Origin: an uncultured Clostridium sp.
GTDB lineage: Bacteria > Bacillota > Clostridia > Peptostreptococcales > Peptostreptococcaceae
Assembly (NCBI GenBank): GCA_945871955.1
Contig: CAMBXR010000027.1
Coordinates: forward strand, 1 to 34,107
DNA length: 34,107 nucleotides
Direction of reading: 5' to 3'
The position numbers were made by a program, and so were the translations under genes. This document shows, piece by piece, positions 16,629 to 26,018 of the stretch (the first letter of the stretch is position 1; the number at the start of each line of letters is the position of its first letter). Under the pieces are notes generated by a model that saw nothing but the letters and a program-made list of their open reading frames with translations, ran no database searches and was not told the origin of the DNA.

Positions 16629-17642
16629 TTATAGTTCGAATTCACTTTTATCTCCTAAAATACTATCAAATGCCTCTATTATTCTATCTCTTGTTTTTTC
16701 AAAGTTACTAATAGTTTCGGTGTCATTTATACAAATCATTTTATATTTTTTATTCATAATTGCATCTAATAACTCTTCCTCACTTCCATCTTGAAGAAAA
16801 AATTCCTTACTATATTTATATATATTAGTTGGTTCAAAATCACCTTTCATAATTGTCCAGTATCTAAAAATATACTGTGTAATATCTGATGGATCTCTAA
16901 ACTTATGGGATGTAACTTCCCACAAACGTTCCTCATAACATCTCCAAACTTCTTCCATAGTTGACTTTTTCAATGAAGATGGTACATGTGTAGCAAGAAG
17001 CCCTGAAATATTATTATATCTATACATTAAAATATTATTTAATAATGACTTTCCATAACATGGAGAAAACCACTTAAAAAAATTATTTTTTATACATTGC
17101 TTCTTAGAAAAACTACTATTTATTAGACCTGTCATTGACAATAACATGTGTGAGAATGAATCATTATTTTCAGTATTTGTAATTGGATATAATACTGCCA
17201 TTTCACGCGGTCTATCTTCAACAAAAAAATCACGTTCCGTCATATGATTAATAACAAACATGTCGTCATTAAAATAAACAAATTTTTCACTAAGCCCAGG
17301 TATTCTATGAAAGTTTATCTCAATAGGGTTGGCTTGAAATACTGGAAGGTATTTTTTAGGAATATAATCCTCATGTTTAATAACTTTAATCTTAGGGTGG
17401 TCTACATTCAACCATTCAGGTACATGCCCATAAGTGACAAAATATATATTATTAACCCAAGGGGTAAACTTTTCTACACCTCTAAACCAATATCTTAGAT
17501 TACCCCAATCCCTAAATCTTGACTCATTATTTCCATCAATAAAAGCATTTGTATTATTTTTTTTCCAATGATAGTTTTTATCTTCTCTCCAATGTGGATC
17601 ATTTCCATCAACCCACGGTATTACAAAATCAATTTTATCCAT
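16629..17642 (-). CDS. Stealth-family sugar-phosphate (capsule phosphodiester) transferase
   Basis: Stealth proteins form phosphodiester bonds by moving a hexose-1-phosphate from a nucleotide sugar to the chain. All conserved regions are visible in 337 aa: CR1 at the N-terminus (IDFVIPWVDGNDP), CR2 (RFRDWGNLRYWFRGVEKF, NIYFVTYGHVPEWL, FVYFNDDMFV), CR3 (ATHVPSSLKKSTMEEVW) and a short CR4 (ICINDTE). The ribosome site GGAGGT is 6 bases before the ATG. Its presence suggests the repeat unit contains a sugar-phosphate linkage, so the polymer is probably charged. Which sugar phosphate is transferred is unknown. Confidence 0.92.
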   Translation of the reverse strand: MDKIDFVIPWVDGNDPHWREDKNYHWKKNNTNAFIDGNNESRFRDWGNLRYWFRGVEKFTPWVNNIYFVTYGHVPEWLNVDHPKIKVIKHEDYIPKKYLPVFQANPIEINFHRIPGLSEKFVYFNDDMFVINHMTERDFFVEDRPREMAVLYPITNTENNDSFSHMLLSMTGLINSSFSKKQCIKNNFFKWFSPCYGKSLLNNILMYRYNNISGLLATHVPSSLKKSTMEEVWRCYEERLWEVTSHKFRDPSDITQYIFRYWTIMKGDFEPTNIYKYSKEFFLQDGSEEELLDAIMNKKYKMICINDTETISNFEKTRDRIIEAFDSILGDKSEFEL

Positions 17643-17671
17643 AGATGACCTCCATAAAAACTTTTTATAAT

Positions 17672-18616
17672 TTAAAATATCAAGTATAAAAGTTTTGTTT
17701 TCCAGTAAATTTCATTGCTTAATAAAGAATAAATCGCATATTTTTTAATAAATTTTTTCATATTTTTTAAGTGTTTTATTGACTCTTTTCTTTGCTCTAA
17801 ATCTAACATATTTAATTTCTGTTTTGCTTCATTATACTTCAAAAGACAAACATCCATCAAAAACGCAAGGCTATGTGATTTTATTTCTGGATATAATGAA
17901 GTTGAATCTATATGCATTTTTTCATGAGCATTAAATGATGCAGCTAAATCTTTAATTTTTAGCCCACCATGAGTTGCACTTCCATTACGAACAAGATTTT
18001 TATATAAAGGTTGATGTATAAATACTGCCTTCGTTAACCTTTTAGCGCACTCTATTAAAACATATACATCTTCAGATGAATGTAATCCTTCAGGGAATCT
18101 AGTTCCGTTAAAAATATCTGCCTTAAATACTTTATTCCACACTACATGTCGAATTGTAGGTGGCATATCAAATTGCATTGACATAAACTGCTTTTGTGTA
18201 AGTAGTTCATTTTCTCTAACATTATATGGTCTTTCAACCTTTCCATTTTCATTTATATAATCATAGCCGCAAATTGCCATATTAGCACCTGACTTTTTCA
18301 TTCCATCAATCATAAATGTATACATATCACTTGTAATATAATCATCTGGGTCAACAAAACCGATATATTGACCAGTTGCTCTATCAAGTCCAGCATTTCT
18401 TGCTGAAGATACTCCACCATTAGGTTTATGAATTACAATAACTCTATCATCTTTTTTTGCATATTCATCACATATTTGTGGCGAATTATCTGGTGAACCA
18501 TCATCAACCAAAATTAGTTCAAAATCCTTGTATGTTTGAGCTAAAATACTTTCAATACATTTTGGTAAATACTTTTCTACGTTGTAAATCGGAACAATTA
18601 TGCTTATTTTCGCCAT
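17672..18616 (-). CDS. GT2 family glycosyltransferase
   Basis: A 314-aa GT-A transferase of the common CPS type: ISIIVPIYNVEKYLPKCIES at the start, VDDGSPDNS (37-45), VSSARNAGL, and the metal-binding FVDPDDY (87-93). SSEDVYV supplies the acceptor-side Glu-Asp. The C-terminal portion is basic and amphipathic. GAGGAG lies before the ATG. A 30-bp gap leads to the Stealth gene. Upstream is 158 bp of non-coding DNA after the interrupted DUF1919 gene. Donor sugar unknown. Confidence 0.91.
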   Translation of the reverse strand: MAKISIIVPIYNVEKYLPKCIESILAQTYKDFELILVDDGSPDNSPQICDEYAKKDDRVIVIHKPNGGVSSARNAGLDRATGQYIGFVDPDDYITSDMYTFMIDGMKKSGANMAICGYDYINENGKVERPYNVRENELLTQKQFMSMQFDMPPTIRHVVWNKVFKADIFNGTRFPEGLHSSEDVYVLIECAKRLTKAVFIHQPLYKNLVRNGSATHGGLKIKDLAASFNAHEKMHIDSTSLYPEIKSHSLAFLMDVCLLKYNEAKQKLNMLDLEQRKESIKHLKNMKKFIKKYAIYSLLSNEIYWKTKLLYLIF

Positions 18617-18776
18617 AGCTATCTCCTCATCTTTATATTCTTAATCAGTCTCTTCCTAAGCATCTTAACTATAATTTTGGAATCAAATGTCAAAATCGCA
18701 CAAATAAAAATACGAACTATCAACCACGGAGAATTGATGTAGCTCTGATTATGACAAATTTTTCCTTCTAACTTTA

Positions 18777-19415
18777 TTATCCGTTTAACCAACTCACCCA
18801 ATCGAATTGGTCTATAAGATAACGTCCGCCTTCAACTTTATTTGTCAATGGTTCAATCTAGCTATAATTCTCATAACCTTTTATATAAACCACATCCTCT
18901 GTATTTTCAATTGGCAAATGTGAGAATAATTTCTTATTTCTGTAAGGAAGCTTTTTAAAGCGTTCCAATAAATCTGCATTAAAACCATCTCTATCTGTGG
19001 CAATAATATAAATATTACTCATATTAACTCTTTCTTTTCTCTCATTCCACTTCTGCTTAGCTTCTTCAAAAGAATCATAGTGAACAAAAAATAGCACTAA
19101 ATCGCCACATCTTCCTAAAGGGTACTCTCTTTTAATTGGGCCATCATAAGGCATAATTTCCAACGAAAGATAATACTCTATATTCTCACAAAACTTGATA
19201 AAGTCCTCATTTACCATAAACAAGTTAACTGTAGGAGATAAAAATCTTAACCCCAGCTCATGTGATAATACTCCACCTATACAGTTATGACTTATGATAG
19301 TAGGTTGTTCTCCACAATACCTTTCTCGATAGTCATTTTGCACCACAATATGTTGTCTATTCCACTTTGCCAACCATAACCTATTTTTAATTTTATTAAT
19401 ATAATTCTGTATCAT
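18777..19415 (-). pseudogene. DUF1919 polysaccharide-locus protein interrupted by an in-frame amber codon
   Basis: DUF1919 (PF08942) proteins occur in capsule and EPS loci and have no firmly established activity. The intact part (18858-19415, 185 aa) shows NRQHIVVQNDYRERYCGEQP, IISHNCIGGVLSHELGL, PYDGPIKREYPLGRCGD and IYIIATDRDGF. The frame stops at TAG (18858-18860) after YIKGYENYS, then continues in the same frame for 27 more codons (IEPLTNKVEGGRYLIDQFDW, VSWLNG) to TAA at 18777. That continuation is the expected family C-terminus. One C-to-T change (CAG to TAG) would explain it. The start is ATG 19413-19415 with AAGGTG upstream; an open extension to 19439 lacks a site. The shorter protein could retain activity. 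Confidence 0.85.
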
Positions 19416-19426
19416 ATACTTACACC

Positions 19427-20515
19427 TTACATTCCACAAAGATATTTATCTACACTACTAATTATATCCTTTATATCAAATTGTTTTTCTCTGATAATAT
19501 CAACATATTTCCTTCTATCATGACTCAGCTTAACTTCACTAACTACACTTGCCCAATGCTCTGGTAATTCATTACGAGATATAAATTTAATTTCACCAGT
19601 TATATTACTCTCTCTTGATACATCTTCAGATACAACACAAGGTAAACCATTTGTTTGTGCCTCAACCAACACAAATGGTAACCCTTCAAACAACGATGGC
19701 AATAAAAAACAATCCATAGCATTCATAAGCTGATTCACATCCGAGCGAACCCCAAGAAATTTTACTGCATGTAAAACTTGATGTTGATTTGCTCGCTGTA
19801 TCATTTCACTTTTCAGCGAACCTTCTCCAACCACCAGCAAAACAGCATCATCTCTTTTTTTATATAACTCTGCAAAAATATCTATAAGAAAGAGTGGATT
19901 CTTTTCTTCTTCCAGTCTTCCAATAAAGCCTACTACATACTTTCCATCAATATCTAGACATTCTCTTTTCTCATCTCTTATACGAATATCAAACACAAAG
20001 TTTTCAGTTTTGATACCATTATTTACTATATCATAGTCATTTTTTGCAAACATCCAATCTCCTGCAACTTTTGAGCATGCAAGTAGCTTAGTAGCATAAT
20101 CATTAAGATGCTTGCGACACCATTTCTCAGTGAATCTATGTAACAAATTTGGCGGAATAATCTTGTAAGAACTATGAGAATGGATAATACGCACTGGTAC
20201 ACCATATTTTTTACCAAACATAATCATATCCATAGACATAATATCACAAGTATTATAATATATAGCATCAAATTTATACTTTTCAAAAATTTTCCTCATT
20301 GTTTTTATATACTTAATAGGATTATGCCTAGTAACATTTGTTGAAATAATTTTTCCACCTAGATTAATTACTTCCTCCTCATAGGCAATTTTACCTCTAT
20401 GAAGAAAATAGAATTCATATTTCTCTCTATCTATATTTCTAATCAAATTTATAATATATGACTCTACTCCACCAATATTTGGAGACATTCCTATCATTAA
20501 TACTCTTTTTTTCAT
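19427..20515 (-). CDS. GT4 family glycosyltransferase (EpsF-like)
   Basis: A 362-aa GT-B transferase. The donor loop is NIGGVESYI (13-21); HSHSSYK is typical of EpsF-type enzymes; GFIGRLEEEKNP opens the second domain and LPSLFEGLPFVLVEAQTNG carries E-x7-E. The start overlaps the stop of the upstream GT32 gene by 4 bases, and the end overlaps the region before the DUF1919 start, so these genes are translationally coupled. By eye this gene and its DUF1919 neighbour look less A+T-extreme than the flanking ones, which may mean separate acquisition. Sugar specificity unknown. Confidence 0.91.
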   Translation of the reverse strand: MKKRVLMIGMSPNIGGVESYIINLIRNIDREKYEFYFLHRGKIAYEEEVINLGGKIISTNVTRHNPIKYIKTMRKIFEKYKFDAIYYNTCDIMSMDMIMFGKKYGVPVRIIHSHSSYKIIPPNLLHRFTEKWCRKHLNDYATKLLACSKVAGDWMFAKNDYDIVNNGIKTENFVFDIRIRDEKRECLDIDGKYVVGFIGRLEEEKNPLFLIDIFAELYKKRDDAVLLVVGEGSLKSEMIQRANQHQVLHAVKFLGVRSDVNQLMNAMDCFLLPSLFEGLPFVLVEAQTNGLPCVVSEDVSRESNITGEIKFISRNELPEHWASVVSEVKLSHDRRKYVDIIREKQFDIKDIISSVDKYLCGM

Positions 20516-21207
20516 CTAAATCTCCTAAAACAATCCACTCCAAAGATACGATGTAGTGGCCTAGTAAAGAAACTTCTTATTTTATGTTTCTTTTTCATCC
20601 AACTCCCTGCATACCAATGAACAGATATAGTATTTTCTGTTTTTTTCAACCTTCCTGTACTACTTTCATAAGGATTAAAATATTCTATAGGATATATAGT
20701 TGCATCCGCTATCTCTTGTAATCTACCATTTTTCTTTAATCCAAATTTTTTTAGTGCTTTCGTATTTAATTCTGGGCATTTTATTAAACCTTTTGTACCA
20801 TCTAAAAGTTCGTCATATTCCCTTAGCATTGCTTCAATAGCAATACCATGTGCTACTGATCCAAAACCTAAGCCTGTATTAACATATTCATTACTTTCAA
20901 ATCCAAAGAATGCGTCTTTCTCCATAAGTTTTCCTAACGGCTTTAATAGTTCTACATCTGTATCAAAGTAAATTCCCCCATGCTCAGCTACAACAAAAAG
21001 CCTAATATAGTCACTAAGAAATGCATATTTTTTATTTTCATAACACCATTTTGTATATGAATTATGATTTATATCAAAATTATCTTCGTTCCATTCAATA
21101 ATCTCGAAATCTGGACAATATCTTTTCCAGCTCTCTATACATTTTAATGCTAATTTTGACTTAGGATTTCTTCCAAACCAACAATAATGAATTTTTTTAG
21201 GTATCAT
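20512..21207 (-). CDS. GT32 (OCH1-like, DXD-containing) glycosyltransferase
   Basis: A 231-aa transferase of the Gly_transf_sug group. Visible motifs are the N-terminal IPKKIHYCWFG (2-12), YAFLSDYIRL (61-70), GGIYFDTDVELLKP with DTD at 82-84 and the C-terminal HWYAGSW. These match the GT32 fold seen in capsular and EPS side-chain transferases. AAGGAGG precedes the ATG. It is a paralogue of the gene at 23159-23887, with all three N-terminal motifs at identical residue numbers. It starts 10 bases after the Wzy gene and is coupled to the GT4 that follows. Confidence 0.91.
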   Translation of the reverse strand: MIPKKIHYCWFGRNPKSKLALKCIESWKRYCPDFEIIEWNEDNFDINHNSYTKWCYENKKYAFLSDYIRLFVVAEHGGIYFDTDVELLKPLGKLMEKDAFFGFESNEYVNTGLGFGSVAHGIAIEAMLREYDELLDGTKGLIKCPELNTKALKKFGLKKNGRLQEIADATIYPIEYFNPYESSTGRLKKTENTISVHWYAGSWMKKKHKIRSFFTRPLHRIFGVDCFRRFR

Positions 21208-21217
21208 TTTTACCTCC

Positions 21218-22330
21218 TTAATTGTATATATAGAGATTCAATATATCACTTACATAAGGTAATTTCCAAACTACTACTATTTGATAATAAAAGTATAGTG
21301 TGTAAAATACTATGCATAAATAGTATATTAATCGTCTTTCTTTTTTATTTGTAAATTGAATAAATAACATAGGATATAATATTAAATTATATAACTCAAA
21401 ATAAATAGATAACCTTCCGATGAGAATTCCACCTACTGCTGACGATACAATCATAATACCTATATTAATCACAGACATATTTAAGCATATGTTTAATATT
21501 TTACTATCCATATTTTTAATTTCTTCCCATTTAATAACTGCTATAAGTATAGGTACACTTGCAACTAAAACTCTAAATATACTAGATCCTGAATATTCAA
21601 ATACATAGTCTGTATATCCTGCATATTGAGTATTCTCCAATAAAGGTTCTAGCATTGGAATTAACTTTCCAGAAAACAAGGAAAATAAACCAAAGAACAA
21701 AATTAGAGGTATAATATTTTTTGTAAATTTTCTCTGCACTAAAAAATAAACAGGAATCATAATAATAGCAGAAAAATGAATTGTTGATAATAATATAACT
21801 ATACATATAAATAAGTATCTATTTTTATTTACAATCAATGGAATACAACAAAACAATATTGATGCCGGTATAAATTGCCTTATACCATTTAACATCCATG
21901 TAAAATTTGCTGTTGATACAAATAAAAACGAACTTAATTCAAACATCGGTGAATATTTATACAAAGGTAACATTGTTGCAATTCCACAAACTAAAGCTAT
22001 CATAAATAAAAATGCATGAAAATCTGAGCTTATAAATGTTTTAAATATTACATTTAAATAATAAAAGCCAATATCTTTTCCTTCATAATCTTGATTTAAA
22101 GCACTTATACCTGTAGTTGTATTCCTAAATCCATTTATATAAGCACTTGTATCTAAAACTCCACTTCTTAGACCTACAAAAAAGATAATTATAGAGAAAG
22201 TTAATATTGCGAAAAAAATATTACACCTTTTCTCATATAATTTATTATCATTTAAAGCTGTTCTAGGGTATAAACGTCCTAGTCCACCAACCAAAAGAAC
22301 CCAACAAAGTATAATCCAATATATTAACAT
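21218..22330 (-). CDS. wzy: EpsG-family Wzy-type O-antigen/capsule polymerase
   Basis: A 370-aa integral membrane protein with about 10-11 membrane helices and a large extracellular loop containing GLRSGVLDTSAYINGF, DYEGKDIGFYYLN and WMLNGIRQFIPASILF. These are the hallmark positions of EpsG (PF14897). It should polymerise lipid-linked repeat units after flipping by Wzx. AAAGGT lies before the ATG, and its start overlaps the end of the upstream GT2 by 7 bases. Wzy proteins diverge widely, so the call rests on topology, EpsG-like motifs and being the sole candidate polymerase. Confidence 0.87.
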   Translation of the reverse strand: MLIYWIILCWVLLVGGLGRLYPRTALNDNKLYEKRCNIFFAILTFSIIIFFVGLRSGVLDTSAYINGFRNTTTGISALNQDYEGKDIGFYYLNVIFKTFISSDFHAFLFMIALVCGIATMLPLYKYSPMFELSSFLFVSTANFTWMLNGIRQFIPASILFCCIPLIVNKNRYLFICIVILLSTIHFSAIIMIPVYFLVQRKFTKNIIPLILFFGLFSLFSGKLIPMLEPLLENTQYAGYTDYVFEYSGSSIFRVLVASVPILIAVIKWEEIKNMDSKILNICLNMSVINIGIMIVSSAVGGILIGRLSIYFELYNLILYPMLFIQFTNKKERRLIYYLCIVFYTLYFYYQIVVVWKLPYVSDILNLYIYN

Positions 22331-23121
22331 TTACCTTTAACTAATTTTTCTCTGTAAATTTGCTTTAGAGTTAATGGTGTAAACCATGATACTATAGGTT
22401 TTATAATATATAAATAATATTTGATTGGTAGTTTTAGTAATTTAATTCCTTTATATAATACTTTTGATGCTTGCAAAGTATACTTAAATTTTCTTCTCTT
22501 ATATGCATTTCTATCTTCTCTCACTCTATAGATAACATTTTGTAAATTATATCCTTTAAAATTTAAATCAAAAAATCTAAACCATAAATCTACATCTTCC
22601 GCTCTAGTAGTGTCTTTTGATACTGTATATCCATTCAAAGATATCATACACTCTGATTTCATCATAATTGTTGCATGATGAAATGGATTAAATTTAGGTA
22701 AATCATATTTATTAGGAATTTCTTTTATTGCGATAATCTTTTTATCTCCTAATTCATCGAATGATTGCATCAATCCACCTACCAAGTCAAACTCCTTATT
22801 ATTTTCTAAAAAATCAACTTGAAGTTTAAATCTATCTGGAGTTGATATATCATCAGCATCCATACGAGCTATGTATTTTCCCTTTACATACTTAATACAG
22901 TTATTTAAAGTCGCAGCTAACCCTATATTTTTATTATTTTTAATTACTTTTATTCTCTTATCTTCTTTTTCAAATTTTTTTGCTATTTCATACGAATTAT
23001 CAGTTGATCCATCATCACACATAATAAGCTCCCAATCAGTATATGTTTGATTAATAATGGAATTAATAGCATCTTCTAACGTGTGTTCGCAATTATATAT
23101 GCCCATTATTACAGAAATCAT
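22324..23121 (-). CDS. GT2 family glycosyltransferase
   Basis: A 265-aa GT-A transferase: ISVIMGIYNCEHTLEDAINS, CDDGSTDNS (35-43), NIGLAATLNNCI, and ARMDADDIST with DADD at 88-91. AEDVDLWFRF supplies the acceptor-side motif. The frame is open four codons further (23133), but GAGG is 6 bases before the ATG at 23119-23121, so that start is preferred. The 3' end overlaps the Wzy gene. The type often adds a beta-linked hexose, but the sugar here is unknown. Confidence 0.91.
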   Translation of the reverse strand: MISVIMGIYNCEHTLEDAINSIINQTYTDWELIMCDDGSTDNSYEIAKKFEKEDKRIKVIKNNKNIGLAATLNNCIKYVKGKYIARMDADDISTPDRFKLQVDFLENNKEFDLVGGLMQSFDELGDKKIIAIKEIPNKYDLPKFNPFHHATIMMKSECMISLNGYTVSKDTTRAEDVDLWFRFFDLNFKGYNLQNVIYRVREDRNAYKRRKFKYTLQASKVLYKGIKLLKLPIKYYLYIIKPIVSWFTPLTLKQIYREKLVKGKC

Positions 23122-23158
23122 AAAATACCTCATTCCTTCTTTTTATTCTAATTTATAA

Positions 23159-23887
23159 TTATCTCTTTCTGAAATTTTCAATAAATCTATAACCATTTTC
23201 TCCAAACAAAGGAATAAATATATTTAATCTTATAAATTTAACTAGTTTTGTTCTCCATCCAACCCATAGCCCAGTATGCCAGTGGATTGCATAAGTATTA
23301 TTTGTTATATTCAATTCATTTGTTATAATATTTAATGGATGTAAGTAATCATTAGGATATATATGAATATCATCTAGTATAATTTCTTTTCCATTTAACC
23401 TATATCCATATTTTTCATTTAATACATCTTCTATTATAAGAGTATTTGGTCTCATATCAAATTTTTTATTGTCTAATATAAAACTTCTTTCATTATAGTA
23501 ATTTAGCATTTCTTTATTAAATAGATGATTTTTTTTAGATCCTATCATACAACTAGCTACTCTCCCAGTTTCATTCTCAAACCCAAAAAAATAATTATTT
23601 TTTAATAATTCATCTATTGGTTTTAGAATTTCCATATCTGTATCCAAGTATATTCCACCTAACTTATCTAAAGCATAAAATCTTACATAATCAGATACAA
23701 ATGCATATTTTCCTACCTCATAAGCTTCTCTGGTAAAATCACATATGTCCACATCAAAGTTTGTTTCATTCCAACATATAATTTCATATTCTGGTAATAT
23801 TTTTTCCCATGTAGAGATACAGCTTTTTACTTTATCCGGAAGTTCTTTATTTCCAAACCAACAATAATGAATAATTTTAGGTATCAT
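23159..23887 (-). CDS. GT32 (OCH1-like, DXD-containing) glycosyltransferase
   Basis: A 242-aa Gly_transf_sug protein with IPKIIHYCWFG (2-12), YAFVSDYVRF (61-70), GGIYLDTDMEILKP (DTD at 82-84) and AIHWHTGLW near the C-terminus. Motif positions equal those of the paralogue at 20512-21207, while the middle of the protein differs strongly, so the two probably recognise different acceptors. AAGGAG lies 9 bases before the ATG. It stands between a GT4 and a GT2 gene with short gaps. Confidence 0.91.
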   Translation of the reverse strand: MIPKIIHYCWFGNKELPDKVKSCISTWEKILPEYEIICWNETNFDVDICDFTREAYEVGKYAFVSDYVRFYALDKLGGIYLDTDMEILKPIDELLKNNYFFGFENETGRVASCMIGSKKNHLFNKEMLNYYNERSFILDNKKFDMRPNTLIIEDVLNEKYGYRLNGKEIILDDIHIYPNDYLHPLNIITNELNITNNTYAIHWHTGLWVGWRTKLVKFIRLNIFIPLFGENGYRFIENFRKR

Positions 23888-23910
23888 GTCTACTTACTCC
23901 TTATACATAT

Positions 23911-25002
23911 TTATTTTGATAAGTTTTTTATAGTTTCACTTACAACGTAATTTTTATCAAAAATATCTTCCATCAATCTTCTAGATTTTGCACTCATTTT
24001 AATTTTCGATTCATTAGACAGTCGTATAAACACTTCTATTTTATTAGTTAAATCAATTTTATCTTTTAAATTGCATAAATATCCATTTACACCATCTGAT
24101 ACAGCCTCCTTACATCCATGGATATCAGTTGTAATCAGAGGTCTACCCATAGCTGCAGCTTCCAATAAAGTATTTGACATACCTTCATGATATGATGGTA
24201 AAACTATACAATGAGAGTTTCTTATATATGGCCTAACATCCGGCTTAAATCCATAATAAGTAATTAGTCCTTCTTCTTGTAACTCTTCTACTTCTTTTTC
24301 ATAATCATCTTCATACCATCCGATAAATTCAAATCGTATATTACTATACTTCTTTTTTAATTTCCTTATAGCATAAAATAGTTCGTCTACACCCTTTTCC
24401 TTCATTATTCTTCCTACAAATAGAAATCTAGTTTCATCACTTTGTGGATATGGTGTAAATTCAAATTCCTGCAAATTTACTCCCGCACCTGGCATAACTA
24501 CAGTTCTATCTTTGGTAATTATTTTATTTTCTACAAAAGCATCTCTATTACCTACATTTTCAAAAAATACTAAGTTAGCTTTTCTTAAAGCTAACTTATA
24601 TAGTATTATAATCATTCGCTTTATGAAATTATCTGTCTGAAACGCTGAACCCAAACCTGTAACATTTACATAGTGATCTACTTTTAAAATACTACTTGCT
24701 AATGAACCGTATATATTACATTTAATAGTATAGGTAATAACTTTATCTGGCTTTATTTTTTTTATTAATTTAATATATTTAAACATCAAACTAATATCTT
24801 TTAAAGGGTTCATACCTCTTCTTTCCATATCAGTTATTTCTACTTCACATCCGTAGGACTTTAATATATTTATATTTTCATCATCTGCAGTAGGTATACA
24901 TACAACTACTTGATTACCTTGAGCCACTAACTCTTTTATAAGCTCTCTTCTAAAAATTCTTAATGTATTATAGTGGTTAGCAAGAATTAATATCTTTTTC
25001 AT
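23911..25002 (-). CDS. GT4 family glycosyltransferase, PglA/Cap-type early transferase
   Basis: A 363-aa GT-B transferase. The N-terminal ILILANHYNTLRIFRRELI and TYTIKCNIYGSLASSIL, with NVTGLGSAFQ, are typical of GT4 enzymes that add the second sugar to an undecaprenyl-diphosphate-HexNAc. The C-terminal domain has FVGRIMKEKGVDELF and SYHEGMSNTLLEAAAMG (E-x7-E). Its ATG shares a base with the stop of the transketolase subunit (TAATG), so translation is coupled. Its place early among the glycosyltransferases fits a second-step enzyme, by analogy only. Confidence 0.9.
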   Translation of the reverse strand: MKKILILANHYNTLRIFRRELIKELVAQGNQVVVCIPTADDENINILKSYGCEVEITDMERRGMNPLKDISLMFKYIKLIKKIKPDKVITYTIKCNIYGSLASSILKVDHYVNVTGLGSAFQTDNFIKRMIIILYKLALRKANLVFFENVGNRDAFVENKIITKDRTVVMPGAGVNLQEFEFTPYPQSDETRFLFVGRIMKEKGVDELFYAIRKLKKKYSNIRFEFIGWYEDDYEKEVEELQEEGLITYYGFKPDVRPYIRNSHCIVLPSYHEGMSNTLLEAAAMGRPLITTDIHGCKEAVSDGVNGYLCNLKDKIDLTNKIEVFIRLSNESKIKMSAKSRRLMEDIFDKNYVVSETIKNLSK

Positions 25003-26018
25003 TATCTCACCACACTTAACTCTTCATCCAGAATTTTTTCATTTATCATATCATAGATTTCTTGATTTTCACTAATATTTAAGTATTCAAGATTTGTTCT
25101 TATTTTCAAACTACTTAAGACTCTATTTATAATATTCTCACTGCTTATTCCGTACATATCTCTTAAATATTGTTGACTTCCAACTATTGTTGAATATGTA
25201 TCATTTAGTCCTATCTTTATTAATCTGGCTTTAGTAATTTCTTCTGCCATTACCTCTGCAACAGCACTCCCAAATCCAGCAATAATATTATGTTCTTCTA
25301 CTGTTACAATTAAATCACATTTGTTAGCTAACTCTAATATTACATTCTTATCTATAGGCTTTACTGTAGGGAAACTATATAATGCCGTGCTAACACCTTT
25401 TTTATTTAACTGCTCTGTTGCCAATACTGCTTGATCTAGTATTCCCCCTGTTGATAATATTGCAACTTTGTTACCTTCTTTTATTTTTATTGCTTTACCA
25501 ATCTCAAAGTTTTCTATTTTATCATGTATTCTTTTCTCTCCACCTCTACCTAATCTTAAATAGCATGTTCCCTTATGATTATTTATAGCTTTTGTTGCCT
25601 CCTCAGCTTCAACTAAATCTCCTGGAGCCATTACAATAACATCCGGTAGAGACCTCATAATAGCTAGGTCTTCAGTTGCATGGTGACTCATTCCTAGTGA
25701 GCCATAAACAAACCCACCACCTACACAAACAATTTTTACATTAGCATTATGATAAGCACAGTCGTTTCTAATTTGCTCTAAACAACGTAATGTAGGGAAA
25801 TTTCCTATAGAATATGTATACACTGTTTTTCCTTCACAAGCCATTCCTGCTGCAATTCCTGTCATATTTTGTTCTGCAATCCCTGCATTTATAAATTGTT
25901 CTGGTAGCTGTTCCCAATATGGTTTCAATACTCCAAACCCTAAATCCCCAGTAATTAAATTAACATTTCTATCATCTTTCGCAATATCTATTAAAGTTTT
26001 TACAAATGTATCTCGCAT
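25002..26018 (-). CDS. Transketolase-like enzyme, C-terminal subunit (split)
   Basis: A 338-aa protein with the pyrimidine-binding and C-terminal domains of transketolase (COG3958). GIAEQNM (46-52) holds the glutamate that activates thiamine diphosphate; VTVEEHNIIAGFGSAVAEV is the C-terminal domain signature. It pairs with the N-terminal subunit just upstream, which it overlaps by 19 bases, with GGAGG 10 bases before the ATG. The pair should transfer a two-carbon ketol unit. Within a capsule locus this implies precursor synthesis (pentose or ketose phosphate, or a branched sugar) rather than central metabolism. The exact reaction is unknown. Confidence 0.93.
   Translation of the reverse strand: MRDTFVKTLIDIAKDDRNVNLITGDLGFGVLKPYWEQLPEQFINAGIAEQNMTGIAAGMACEGKTVYTYSIGNFPTLRCLEQIRNDCAYHNANVKIVCVGGGFVYGSLGMSHHATEDLAIMRSLPDVIVMAPGDLVEAEEATKAINNHKGTCYLRLGRGGEKRIHDKIENFEIGKAIKIKEGNKVAILSTGGILDQAVLATEQLNKKGVSTALYSFPTVKPIDKNVILELANKCDLIVTVEEHNIIAGFGSAVAEVMAEEITKARLIKIGLNDTYSTIVGSQQYLRDMYGISSENIINRVLSSLKIRTNLEYLNISENQEIYDMINEKILDEELSVVR

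Noticed and set aside
18619-18801. A 60-codon minus-strand open frame (GTG start) between the DUF1919 gene and the GT2 gene
   Set aside because: It begins inside the natural C-terminal coding of DUF1919 in another frame, has no ribosome site, and resembles no family I know. The stretch is better read as non-coding, perhaps old gene debris.
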